From: Sphingopyxis sp. FD7
GTDB taxonomy: Bacteria; Pseudomonadota; Alphaproteobacteria; Sphingomonadales; Sphingomonadaceae
DNA length: 64,000 nt
Direction of reading: 5' to 3'
Assembly (NCBI RefSeq): GCF_003609835.1
Contig: NZ_AP017898.1
Span: 744,001-808,000 of the forward strand
Position 1 is the stretch's first letter; every line of letters begins with the position of its first letter. The notes under the pieces were generated by a model. It was not told the origin of the DNA, searched no databases, and saw only the letters and a program-made list of their open reading frames with translations. Below are positions 34,223 through 42,235 of the stretch, one piece after another. The translations under genes and the position numbers were made by a program.

Positions 34223-34591
34223 TCACGATCCCTCCTGCTGATTCGTCCGACGCGAGCGCGCATAGGCAGCGGTGATCATCTCGATCATCGTTTCACGACT
34301 GTCGTGTGAAAGGCTATTGTCGGCGTAGAGCAAACTGGTGATCTGCGAGAGCGGTTCAGCCGGCATAATGCTCGCTCCGGGTGCGACAAACGGGTCTGCA
34401 CTTAAGCCCGACCACTGCACCAACGCAGCCAGACTATCTACGTCCGGCCGCTTGCCCTGCGCCATTCGCGTCAACGTTGACGCACTCACACCGGACTGCT
34501 CTGCGACCTGTTTCCAGTTGAGCCCGCGGGCCGTGCGCGCGCCATCGAGGGCCGCAAAAAATGCCTCACCTCGAAATTCCACCCTAGACAT
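34223..34591 (-). CDS. XRE-family transcriptional regulator
   Basis: 122 residues. The helix-turn-helix LNWKQVAEQSGVSASTLTRMAQGKRPDVDSLAALVQWSG (given here only to show the HTH span, residues about 24-62) is a textbook Cro/CI fold. The C-terminal 55 residues are helical and may sense a ligand or bind the small partner. It is divergent from the ubiquitin-like operon, with palindromic TTGCAA sites in the shared 80-bp gap, so it probably represses both directions. Confidence 0.85.
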   Translation of the reverse strand: MSRVEFRGEAFFAALDGARTARGLNWKQVAEQSGVSASTLTRMAQGKRPDVDSLAALVQWSGLSADPFVAPGASIMPAEPLSQITSLLYADNSLSHDSRETMIEMITAAYARSRRTNQQEGS

Positions 34592-34601
34592 AATTTCACT
34601 C

Positions 34602-34645
34602 TTGCAATCGGATTTCTATTTCGCCATAATTGCAATATAGCAATT
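34602..34645. promoter_or_regulatory. Palindromic operator sites between XRE and the ubiquitin-like operon
   Basis: AATTGC-AATATA-GCAATT (34628-34645) is a perfect palindrome with 6-bp arms, and TTGCAAT occurs at 34602-34608 and again at 34630-34636. The gap is strongly AT-rich compared with its surroundings. The XRE protein encoded next to it is the likely ligand. Confidence 0.55.
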
Positions 34646-34673
34646 CAAACCCCCAGATGCAATGGAGACCTTG

Positions 34674-35783
34674 ATGACGAACGCAGCTGATACCGACGCT
34701 CGCAGCGTCAACTATATCGAGGTGGCTGATCCGCGGCTCGCCTTTCGGCCAGTGGCAATTTCAGATCGCACGCCGACGGGCGACCAGATTCTGGCCGCGT
34801 GCGACGTCTCGCCTCGAGAAGACTATGTTGTCCTTCAGTGGCTTGCGTCCGGTGACCTTGAGGAGATCCGGGGCAATGAAACGGTTACGCTCAAGGGCAC
34901 CGAACCTGCCCGTTTCATCGTAGCGAAAGCTGACCGTCTCTTCCGACTCGTTTTAGATGATCGCTCGATTTCCTGGCCGCTCAAGAAGATCAGCGCTGCG
35001 GCGTTGCGGGAACTCGGCAAGATAGACCCGACCGCACGTCTCTATATCAGGCGCGAGGACGAGGCTGATGAACTGATTGCGGATGATGGGGCGGTGGCGC
35101 TTGACGACATCGGCGTCGAGAACATCTATTCTAAGCGCGAGGTTTGGAAGCTAAATGTGCAGGGGGTCGTCATCCAGTCTGAGGATCCGACGATCACCGT
35201 GCGTGCCGCATTGGTGGCGGCAGGCTTCGATCCCGAACAGGGATGGATTATCGTTCTTAAAGCCTCTGACGCGAAGCGGCAGGTGACGCTCGATGATATT
35301 ATTGATTTACGCGCGCCGGGCGTGGAAAAGTTGCGACTTACGCCACGCGAGATCAACAATGGTGAGGTGGATGAGGTGCTTCGGCGTGACTTCAGTTTGC
35401 TTCCTACAGATGAAGCGGGGCTCAATGCCCGCAATCTCGAATGGGAAACGGTCGTAGATGGCGGTCGACGCTGGTTACTCTTATCCAACTATAACCTGCC
35501 AGCTGGCTATACCATTACCGCAGCCACCATCGCTCTCGAAATTCCGCCGGCCTATCCCTCGGCGGAAATCGACATGTTCTATTGCCTGCCGCACCTTGTC
35601 CGGATCGACGGTAAGGGCATTCCTCAGACCGAAGCACGGGTGAGTATCCGCGGCCAGTTATTCCAGCGCTGGTCGCGTCATCGCGGGCCGGGGGCACCCT
35701 GGCGCCCTCATGCGGATTCAGTCCTTACCCATCTTACGCTGGTCGACGCCGCCATTCTGCGCGAAGTTGAACATGAGCATTGA
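34674..35783 (+). CDS. Triple ubiquitin-like protein fused to an E2-like domain
   Basis: 369 residues. Three beta-grasp repeats of the multiubiquitin type occupy about 16-84, 88-155 and 157-228; repeats 2 and 3 start with matching strands (RLFRLVLDDRSI, EVWKLNVQGVVI). Residues about 232-365 match prokaryotic E2 family E: IALEIPPAYPSAEIDMFYCLP, then FQRWSRH and WRPHADSVLTHL. Only Cys43 and Cys304 exist, and neither is at the usual E2 active-site position before the final helices. GGAGA precedes the ATG at 34674. The next gene starts 11 bp before its stop, so the products are made together. Confidence 0.82.
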   Translation: MTNAADTDARSVNYIEVADPRLAFRPVAISDRTPTGDQILAACDVSPREDYVVLQWLASGDLEEIRGNETVTLKGTEPARFIVAKADRLFRLVLDDRSISWPLKKISAAALRELGKIDPTARLYIRREDEADELIADDGAVALDDIGVENIYSKREVWKLNVQGVVIQSEDPTITVRAALVAAGFDPEQGWIIVLKASDAKRQVTLDDIIDLRAPGVEKLRLTPREINNGEVDEVLRRDFSLLPTDEAGLNARNLEWETVVDGGRRWLLLSNYNLPAGYTITAATIALEIPPAYPSAEIDMFYCLPHLVRIDGKGIPQTEARVSIRGQLFQRWSRHRGPGAPWRPHADSVLTHLTLVDAAILREVEHEH

Positions 35784-37158
35784 GCGAGACCTCGTCTTTC
35801 CGGGGAAGCTTTACGAGCGCATCCGCCGGCATCTGATCACTCCCGACGGCAACGAGGCAGCGGCGATCCTGTTCTGCCGCGACGCAATGCCAGTTCGTGC
35901 TCGTTTGCTCGTAATCGATGCTGTGCTCATCCCTCACGGCTTATGCGCGGACCGGCGCCCGGACTTTATCAGTTGGCCCGGCGAGTTCTTGTCGGACGCC
36001 ATAGATCGCGCTGAGGAAGAGGGATTATCGCTCATCCTCATACACTCCCATCCCGGCGGCTATTTCTCTTTCTCCAAAACGGATGACGAGAGTGACAAGC
36101 TGGCGATTGGTAGCATTTTTGGTGGTTGGTCGGGCGATGTGCCTAATGCGGGCCATGGGTCCGCGATAATGGTTGGTTCCGGCCAAATCCGCGCACGCCT
36201 CTATAACGCTGACCTCAAGTCTCGGCCAATCGGGCGTGTCATAGTTGCTGGCGACAATATCGCGATCTGGCGATCTGGAGACCCCGATGCGGCTCCACCG
36301 ATGGCCTTTGGCTCGGGAATGACCGAGCGGTTGAAGCAGCTCCACGCCTGCATCGTCGGCGTTTCTGGAACGGGATCGATTATCGCTGAGCAGGCTGCCC
36401 GGATGGGCTTCGGAAAGCTCACCCTGATCGACTTCGATCGGGTTGAGCACAAGAACCTCAACCGTATCCTCAATTCCTGTCACGCCGATGCCGATCATGG
36501 CCGTCGCAAGGTTGAGATGTTCGCCGATGCGGTCGCTCGCTTCAGACCAGATATCTCGATCACTGTCGTGCCTGAGAATATTTTCTCACGGGACGCCGTC
36601 GTCGCGGCAGCCCAGGCCGACGTGCTTTTTTCGTGCGTCGACTCGTCCGAGGGACGGCAGATCGCAGATCTGATCGCACGCGCGTTTATGATCCCCCTAA
36701 TTGATATGGGGGTGACGATCCCGACCCGACGTCTACCGAGCGGCGGAGCTGCTATCGTCGAAGTAATGGGACGTATCGACTATGTGCAGCCGCTTGGCGC
36801 GACGCTTGCTGATCGAGGAGTGTATACTCCGGCCTCGCTGCGGGCTGAGTATCTCGCTCGCATCGACCCTGAGGCATTCGCCGCTGAGCAGCGCGAGGGC
36901 TATATCAAGGGTGCGCCAGAAGAAGCGCCGTCAGTGATCGCATTGAACATGCGAGCAGCAAGCGCAGCGATGCTCGAGTGTGTCGCCCGCCTCTTCCCAT
37001 ATCGCCATGATGGTAATGGCGAATACGCCCGTACGGTTTTCGCGCTGGCGGACGGCGATGAAGAACATCGCGGCGAAGATGCTTTTGAAATTACCGACAC
37101 GCGCGACGTAGGTCGCGGGGCCGCTTCTCCCCTACTTGGCCTTCCAGCTTTAGGATAA
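35773..37158 (+). CDS. JAB deubiquitinase-like domain fused to ThiF/E1-like domain
   Basis: 461 residues. The N-terminal JAB/MPN domain has a perfect JAMM metalloprotease motif: His91-Ser-His93-Pro, six residues, Ser101, two residues, Asp104. The C-terminal E1/ThiF domain has the nucleotide loop VGVSGTGS (196-202), LTLIDFDRVEHKNLNR (Asp220/222, Asn228, Arg231) and FSCVDSSEGRQ. Where related E1s carry a Cys motif after the PG turn, this one reads PLGATLADRG (340-349), with no Cys. Expected roles are adenylating the ubiquitin-like C-terminus and processing or removing it. It overlaps the Ubl-E2 gene by 11 bp. Confidence 0.88.
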   Translation: MSIERDLVFPGKLYERIRRHLITPDGNEAAAILFCRDAMPVRARLLVIDAVLIPHGLCADRRPDFISWPGEFLSDAIDRAEEEGLSLILIHSHPGGYFSFSKTDDESDKLAIGSIFGGWSGDVPNAGHGSAIMVGSGQIRARLYNADLKSRPIGRVIVAGDNIAIWRSGDPDAAPPMAFGSGMTERLKQLHACIVGVSGTGSIIAEQAARMGFGKLTLIDFDRVEHKNLNRILNSCHADADHGRRKVEMFADAVARFRPDISITVVPENIFSRDAVVAAAQADVLFSCVDSSEGRQIADLIARAFMIPLIDMGVTIPTRRLPSGGAAIVEVMGRIDYVQPLGATLADRGVYTPASLRAEYLARIDPEAFAAEQREGYIKGAPEEAPSVIALNMRAASAAMLECVARLFPYRHDGNGEYARTVFALADGDEEHRGEDAFEITDTRDVGRGAASPLLGLPALG

Positions 37159-37162
37159 ACGC

Positions 37163-37510
37163 ATGTTCGCTGCTTTCCTGAACAAAGCCAGAAATTGGTT
37201 CCGCGGTCTTTTTCGCCCAAGACCGAAGGCCCGAGGGATCGTCTATTACGACGCCGACGAACTGCCACATGAATTGCCTGAATTCGATCTTGCTGTAGCG
37301 CGCGAGGATGGCACTCTGTGGACAGCTGGGATGCGATGCCCATGTGGTTGCGGCCGCCGACTTGAGGTTATGCTGCTTCCTGGAGTAACGCCGCGCTGGG
37401 ACCTACAAGTTGACCCCGATGGGCGTCCGACCCTTCATCCCTCGATATGGGTACAGGACGGCTGCAAAGCCCATTTCTTCCTACGATCGGGCATGGTCGA
37501 ATGGTGCTAG
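37163..37510 (+). CDS. DUF6527 zinc-binding protein of the ubiquitin-like operon
   Basis: 115 residues. A basic N-terminus (KARNWFRGLFRPRPKARG) precedes a metal site with Cys59, Cys61, Cys63, Cys101, His104 and Cys115 (RCPCGCGRRLEV ... DGCKAHFF ... EWC). The pattern matches DUF6527 proteins, which I know as neighbours of prokaryotic multiubiquitin/E1/E2 genes. Being the fourth activity of the operon and zinc-binding, it could be a ligase-like or substrate-recruiting factor; this is inference. It starts 4 bp after the JAB-E1 stop. Confidence 0.75.
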   Translation: MFAAFLNKARNWFRGLFRPRPKARGIVYYDADELPHELPEFDLAVAREDGTLWTAGMRCPCGCGRRLEVMLLPGVTPRWDLQVDPDGRPTLHPSIWVQDGCKAHFFLRSGMVEWC

Positions 37511-37823
37511 CCAATGCAGCTCGTCGCCGGGCCTATGAGATATGAGCGTCTCTGAATGAGATGTTTCAGACGGTCCAACGGAGTTGAGTCGACAATCCGC
37601 TCCTAAAGTTCATGCGTTGCTAGCCTGAACGAAGGGCTGCTTTCCTCAATCTCAGCGCAGGACTGGAAAGTGTCCAACGTCACCAAGGATAGTCGTTCGT
37701 CATTGCCCCGCGCTCTTAAACAGATCTGCTATGAACGCATGAAAGGGGAGTGGGCTTTGCCCTGATTGAGCCATTTGGGCGTCGATGGTCGATGCACCGG
37801 GCTCAAAATCAGGAGTGTGTCCC
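37511..37823. other. Gap between the ubiquitin-like operon and parB
   Basis: 313 bp with no supported gene on either strand. It marks the right edge of the cargo island; GC content rises again at parB. It should contain the parB promoter, but no convincing hexamer pair is visible. Confidence 0.5.
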
Positions 37824-39812
37824 ATGATCAAGTCGATTCCACTGAACAAGCTCGTTCAGTCGCCCCGTAATGTCCGGCGTCACAGTGACCCGTCAGCAGA
37901 TGCTGAGCTCAAGGCCAGCATCGCAGCCCGGGGTGTGCTGCAGAACCTTATTGTTCGGCCCGCCGCCAAGGGCAAGTTCGAGGTCGAAGCCGGAGAGCGT
38001 CGTCGCCGCGCTATGCTCGCGCTGGCCGAAGAGAAGCTGCTTGCCCGCGACCATGAAGTCATGTGCCTCGTCCTCGAGGAAAGCGCTGAAGCGGCCGTCG
38101 AAACCAGCCTCGCCGAGAACTTTCACCGCCTCGCCATGAACCCCGCCGACGAAGCCCAAGCCTTTGCCGCGCTTGTGACAGGTGGTGCGACTGCGGATGA
38201 TATCGCCCGCCGCTTCGGTCTGACTGTCCGCTTTGTCGAGGGACGCCTGCGTCTCGCGACGCTTGCGCCCGTCGTGTTTGAGGCTCTGGCATCGGGCCAG
38301 ATCACCCTCGACATTGCCAAAGCGTTCGGCGCCACCTCGGATCAGGACATCCAGACCCGCGTCTTCGAGCAGGTGTCCTCGGGCTACTATGCGCCCAACC
38401 CCGACAGTGTCCGGCGTATGGTCCTGTCCGGGACGGTACGAGGCAGCGATCCGCGCGCCCGTCTCGTTGGCCGCGACGCCTACATCGCTGCGGGCGGCCG
38501 CATTGAGCGCGAGCTGTTCGACAACGACGACAGCGAGTCTTGGGTCGATGTCGCGCTGCTCGAAAGCCTCGCGGCAGCAAAGATGGAAGAGCAGGCGAGG
38601 GCGCTCGCCGCCGAGCAGGGTCTTGCCTGGGTCAAGCCGACGCTCGATCCCTATGCCAGCCACGATCTGGTCGAAGGGCTGGTCAGGCTTCCCGCCGAAC
38701 CGGCGCCGCTGACTGAAGCGGAAGTGGCAAGGCTCGACGAACTCGATGCCTCCTATGACGCGCATGCGGCGATCCTGGAAGATGAGGACAGTGCCGAGGA
38801 GGCCGTGGCTGCAGCCGAAGCGGCTATCGAGGCCATCGAACGCGAATGCCAGGAAATCCGTGCCCGACCGCCGGTTATCGCGCCGGAGCTCAAGGCCGAG
38901 GCAGGAATGGTGCTGGCGCTCTCCCGCGATGGCACGCCGGTTCTCCAGCCGGTGTTCTACGGCGAGCGTCAGGCTGAACCCACCGAAGCCGACGACGGGA
39001 TCGAAGTCGTTGCAGGCGAAGAAGGTTCGGACAGACGCCGGACCACCTTGTCGAAACGTCTGGTCGACGAACTCGCGATGCAGCGCCGCGATGTTCTGGC
39101 ATTGCACGTTGCATCTGATCCCGGGCTGGCGCTCGACATCATGGTCTTCACCCTCGCCGATGCCGATACCCACGACTGGCGGGCACGCCCTTCGACCACG
39201 CTGCGCGCGCCCGTCCCAACAGGCCCGATCATCGGCTTCGAAGCCAAGGATGCACCGGCGTGCCGCGCGCTTGCCGAGTTCAGGTCCGGTCTCGATGAAA
39301 GCTGGCGCGCTGGCGAGGATGCAATGTCCCGCTTCGACCTGTTTCGGGCGCTGCCCGATGACAGCCGCGCCGCCTGGCTGGGTTACGTCGTGGCCCGGTC
39401 GCTTGAGGCGAGCCTCAACATGTCCGATGACCGCCAACTCCCGTTCCAGGATCATCTCGGCAGCCTGATTGGCATCGACATGGCGCAGTGGTGGCGTCCG
39501 ACAACCGCCAACTACTTCGACCGGGTGTCGAAGCAGGTGATCCTCGATGCGCTGACCGATGTCGGCGGTCTCGAACTCTCTTCGCGCTTTGCCTCGGTCA
39601 AGAAGGGTGACCTCGCGATGAGCGCCGAGCGCGTCTTCGCCGGCACCTACATCACCGAGGTCGACGTCCGCGAAAAGGCCTTGGCCTGGGTGCCTGAGGT
39701 CATGCGCTTCGCTCGCCCTACGCCGGAGGCGGGCGAAGCCGAGATCGACGCAAGCGACGCTGAGTCGGGTATCGACGGCGAAATTCATACCCCCCGCGAG
39801 CTGGCCGCCTGA
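37824..39812 (+). CDS. ParB/RepB/Spo0J-type DNA-binding protein
   Basis: 662 residues. The N-terminal ParB nuclease-like/CTP-binding domain is clear: IPLNKLVQSPRNVRRHSD, LIVRPAAKGKFEVEAGERRRRA, SLAENFHRLAMNPADEAQAF. An HTH follows (DDIARRFGLTVRFVEGRLRL). About 430 further residues include an acidic Ala/Glu coiled-coil-like stretch near 315-345. Long solitary ParB proteins without ParA are frequent on sphingomonad plasmids and ICEs. The start follows CAGGAG. Confidence 0.88.
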   Translation: MIKSIPLNKLVQSPRNVRRHSDPSADAELKASIAARGVLQNLIVRPAAKGKFEVEAGERRRRAMLALAEEKLLARDHEVMCLVLEESAEAAVETSLAENFHRLAMNPADEAQAFAALVTGGATADDIARRFGLTVRFVEGRLRLATLAPVVFEALASGQITLDIAKAFGATSDQDIQTRVFEQVSSGYYAPNPDSVRRMVLSGTVRGSDPRARLVGRDAYIAAGGRIERELFDNDDSESWVDVALLESLAAAKMEEQARALAAEQGLAWVKPTLDPYASHDLVEGLVRLPAEPAPLTEAEVARLDELDASYDAHAAILEDEDSAEEAVAAAEAAIEAIERECQEIRARPPVIAPELKAEAGMVLALSRDGTPVLQPVFYGERQAEPTEADDGIEVVAGEEGSDRRRTTLSKRLVDELAMQRRDVLALHVASDPGLALDIMVFTLADADTHDWRARPSTTLRAPVPTGPIIGFEAKDAPACRALAEFRSGLDESWRAGEDAMSRFDLFRALPDDSRAAWLGYVVARSLEASLNMSDDRQLPFQDHLGSLIGIDMAQWWRPTTANYFDRVSKQVILDALTDVGGLELSSRFASVKKGDLAMSAERVFAGTYITEVDVREKALAWVPEVMRFARPTPEAGEAEIDASDAESGIDGEIHTPRELAA

Positions 39813-39847
39813 CCTCCTCCTGACAGGCAAGGCCACTCGTACCTCGA

Positions 39848-39889
39848 GAAGCGGTCCTTCGGCTTACGCCGGAGGGCCGCTTCCTTTTT
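39848..39889 (+). terminator. Rho-independent terminator after parB
   Basis: GAAGCGGTCCTTCGGC and GCCGGAGGGCCGCTTC form an almost perfect 16-bp stem around TTAC, followed by CTTTTT. It starts 36 bp past the parB stop. Confidence 0.85.
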
Positions 39890-39979
39890 GGAAAGAGAGC
39901 AGAGGGGGCTCGGGACCCTGTGGCACTGAGCGGCGAAGCTGTCGCCGACTGTCCAGATGCCGCAATCAGGAGAACCATC

Positions 39980-40729
39980 ATGGCCTATCGCAAGGGGCAA
40001 GGCAGCGGCGTGTCGCCAGCCACCCGCATCACCCAGGAAATCATCGCCCGTCTGGAAGCAGGCACGAAGCCATGGATCAAGCCATGGCGCGGTGTCCCGG
40101 TCTCCCGGCCCTTGCGGGCCTGCGGAATTCCGTACCGGGGCATGAACGTGTTCTGGCTTTGGATGGTCGCCGACATGTGCGGCTACGCTTCGCCGTTCTG
40201 GATGACCTACAACCAGGCAAAATCGCTCGGAGCCCAGGTCCGCAAGGGCGAGAAATCGACCATCGCGATCTTCTACAAGAGCTACACCAAGGAGGTGGAA
40301 GCCCCCGATACTGGCGAAAAGACCGACGAGGCCCGCCGGGTGCTCAAGGCCTATCCAGTCTTCAATGCCGATCAGGTCGAAGGTCTGCCCGAGCGCTTTC
40401 ATCCGGCGGTTACGCTGGAATTGGTCGAGCCTGAAGGGCGCGAGGCCGAACTCGACGCCTTCTTCGCCGCCATCCCCGTCAATCTGCGCCACCAGGGCTC
40501 CGAGGCTTATTACGAACCGACTGCGGATCGTGTCACGATGCCGCCGACGAGCCTGTTTTCCGGCTTCGACCACTATTATGCCACGCTGGCCCACGAGCTG
40601 TCGCACTGGACCGGCCATGCCAGTCGCCTGGGGCGTGATCTCAAGAACCGCTTCGGCACGGCTGCCTATGCAGCCGAAGAACTGGTAGCCTTATCTGGAC
40701 AGTCTGCGCCGCCCGCAACATTGCAGTAA
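39980..40729 (+). pseudogene. ArdC-like antirestriction protein, 5' part (split by a mobile element)
   Basis: The first 237 codons of an ArdC-type gene: an N-terminal ssDNA-binding domain (ITQEIIARLEAGTKPWIKPW, RKGEKSTIAIFYKSY) and the start of the zincin domain with HELSH. Native sequence stops after AAEELVA at 40690, where the inverted repeat of an inserted element begins; the last 13 codons are element DNA. The missing end (AELSSAMLGAELGLP onward) is intact at 47239-47469 in the same frame. The truncated protein keeps HExxH but loses the C-terminal helices. ArdC proteins protect incoming ssDNA from restriction. Confidence 0.88.
40691..40704 (+). repeat. Left terminal inverted repeat of the trio element
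   Basis: TTATCTGGACAGTC, pairing with 47219-47232 in inverse orientation at 11 of 14 positions. ATTGCA follows 15 bp inside, and an equivalent TGCAAT lies 9 bp inside the right end. Confidence 0.75.
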
Positions 40730-40753
40730 GGTCGGCGATGGACGCCCACGGTA

Positions 40754-40817
40754 GGCAGTTATCAGGCTGGCCGTAGCGCTGACCCAAGAGCTGGCGAAGG
40801 CCAGCCTGATAACTGCC
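40754..40817. repeat. Perfect 19-bp inverted repeat near the left end of the element
   Basis: GGCAGTTATCAGGCTGGCC (40754-40772) and its exact inverted complement (40799-40817) flank 26 bp. It lies just upstream of the first recombinase gene and is probably a recombinase-binding or regulatory structure. No equivalent was seen at the right end. Confidence 0.75.
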
Positions 40818-40837
40818 GGGCCATAGGGCGCATCGGT

Positions 40838-42235
40838 GTGAGGTCAGCTTCCGGGTGGGGGGTCCGGGGGGAGGGTTTTGCGCCGGTGTCGATCATTACT
40901 GTTTGCGAGCGGCGTGAGGCCAAGGGCCTCGATGCGCATGTGCCGCTGATCCTGCACGGCGACGCGCTCTATGATCCCGATCTGGATCGCTTTTTTCTCG
41001 ACCTGCCGCTGTCGGGGGTCCGCTCCCGCCACTCGCTTCGCGCCTACGCCTATGATGTCGCGGTCTGGCTTCGCTTTCTCGATGCCTGTGGCAAGACGGT
41101 GTGGGCTGCGACCCGCGACGATGTCGACGCCTATCATCGTGAGCGACGCCGCGACGAGGCCGATCACCGGATCACGGCGGCAAGCTGGAACAGGGCCGTC
41201 GCCAGCCTCGATCGTCTCTACCGCTGGGGCGAGCAACAGGGGCTGATCGTCGAGGCGCCGTTCAGCCGCCTCGCCGTGTGGCGACCGGCGCAGGGTGGCC
41301 GTCGAGGCATGATCGCGGCGCGCAACGACGCCTATGAGCGCGTGGCCAGACGATCGGACGTGCGGTTTGTCACGATGGACGACTACCGCATTTTCCGCGA
41401 GGTCGGCCTGCGGGGTCTCGCCCCTGACGGCACGGAACGCCCCGGCGCTCGCGATCGCAACGGGCTGCGCAATGCGCTGTTCGCCGATCTTCTCGTTACC
41501 ACTGGCCTGCGTCTTGAAGAGGCGTCGGGCCTGCTCGCCGATGAACTCGCGGCCATCGACCACGACGATGGTCAGGCGGCGCAGCTTTGGCTGCGCCTGC
41601 CGCCGCCGCTCACCAAGGGCGACCGTGGACGCAGCATCCTGGTCCCGCGCCGTCTGCTTCGCCAGATCGCCGCCTATGTCGCCGTAGAGCGGACTGCGGG
41701 CGTGGCCAAGTTCGCCGCGCGCGACGGCGCGGCCAGATTCGAGCGACCGATCCCTGTCACTCGCGCCGGTTTCGACCGCATGCGCGACGTCTGCACCCCG
41801 GAGGAACGATGCCGCCTTATCCTGTGCGACGAGGATGGAACGCCCCGCGAGCCGGCGGCGCTATGGCTGACAGAGGTCGGGCAGCCTGTCCGCCCCAACT
41901 CGTGGGAGGTGATCTTCACCCGCGCCTGCAAGCGGTGTGCGGAGCACGGCTTTCCGCTGTCGATCAGCCCGCACCAGCTTCGCCACACCTTCGCGGTCCA
42001 TATGCTCGCCTTGCTGATCCAGCAGCGACTGCGCGAGGCCGCGCTGCCGGCGGGTCCGGTGGAGAGCTATCGGCTGATCCTGGGCGACCCGCTGCAACAG
42101 GTGCAACGCCTTCTCGGCCACGCGAGCCTCGCCACCACCTATATCTATCTCGATCATATCGCGACCCGCGCCGATACGGTGGATGCGGCCGTCGAGGAAC
42201 TGCTGGCGCTGTTGCCGGGACCGCAGGGCGCATGA
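40838..42235 (+). CDS. Tyrosine recombinase, first of trio
   Basis: Up to 465 residues (GTG start; a second GTG about 16 codons later is possible). It has an N-terminal SAM-like core-binding domain (SRHSLRAYAYDVAVWLRFLDACGK) and a catalytic domain. Visible catalytic residues are Arg in TTGLRLEEASG, His-x-x-Arg in SPHQLRHTF, His in LLGHASLATT and Tyr in TYIYLDHI. It corresponds to TnpA of Tn554-like trios. Its stop overlaps the next ATG. Confidence 0.9.
   Translation: MRSASGWGVRGEGFAPVSIITVCERREAKGLDAHVPLILHGDALYDPDLDRFFLDLPLSGVRSRHSLRAYAYDVAVWLRFLDACGKTVWAATRDDVDAYHRERRRDEADHRITAASWNRAVASLDRLYRWGEQQGLIVEAPFSRLAVWRPAQGGRRGMIAARNDAYERVARRSDVRFVTMDDYRIFREVGLRGLAPDGTERPGARDRNGLRNALFADLLVTTGLRLEEASGLLADELAAIDHDDGQAAQLWLRLPPPLTKGDRGRSILVPRRLLRQIAAYVAVERTAGVAKFAARDGAARFERPIPVTRAGFDRMRDVCTPEERCRLILCDEDGTPREPAALWLTEVGQPVRPNSWEVIFTRACKRCAEHGFPLSISPHQLRHTFAVHMLALLIQQRLREAALPAGPVESYRLILGDPLQQVQRLLGHASLATTYIYLDHIATRADTVDAAVEELLALLPGPQGA

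Noticed and set aside
34674-37510. Calling the operon BilABCD
   Set aside because: BilABCD has four separate proteins with a different Ubl; here Ubl and E2 are fused, JAB and E1 are fused, and a DUF6527 gene is present.
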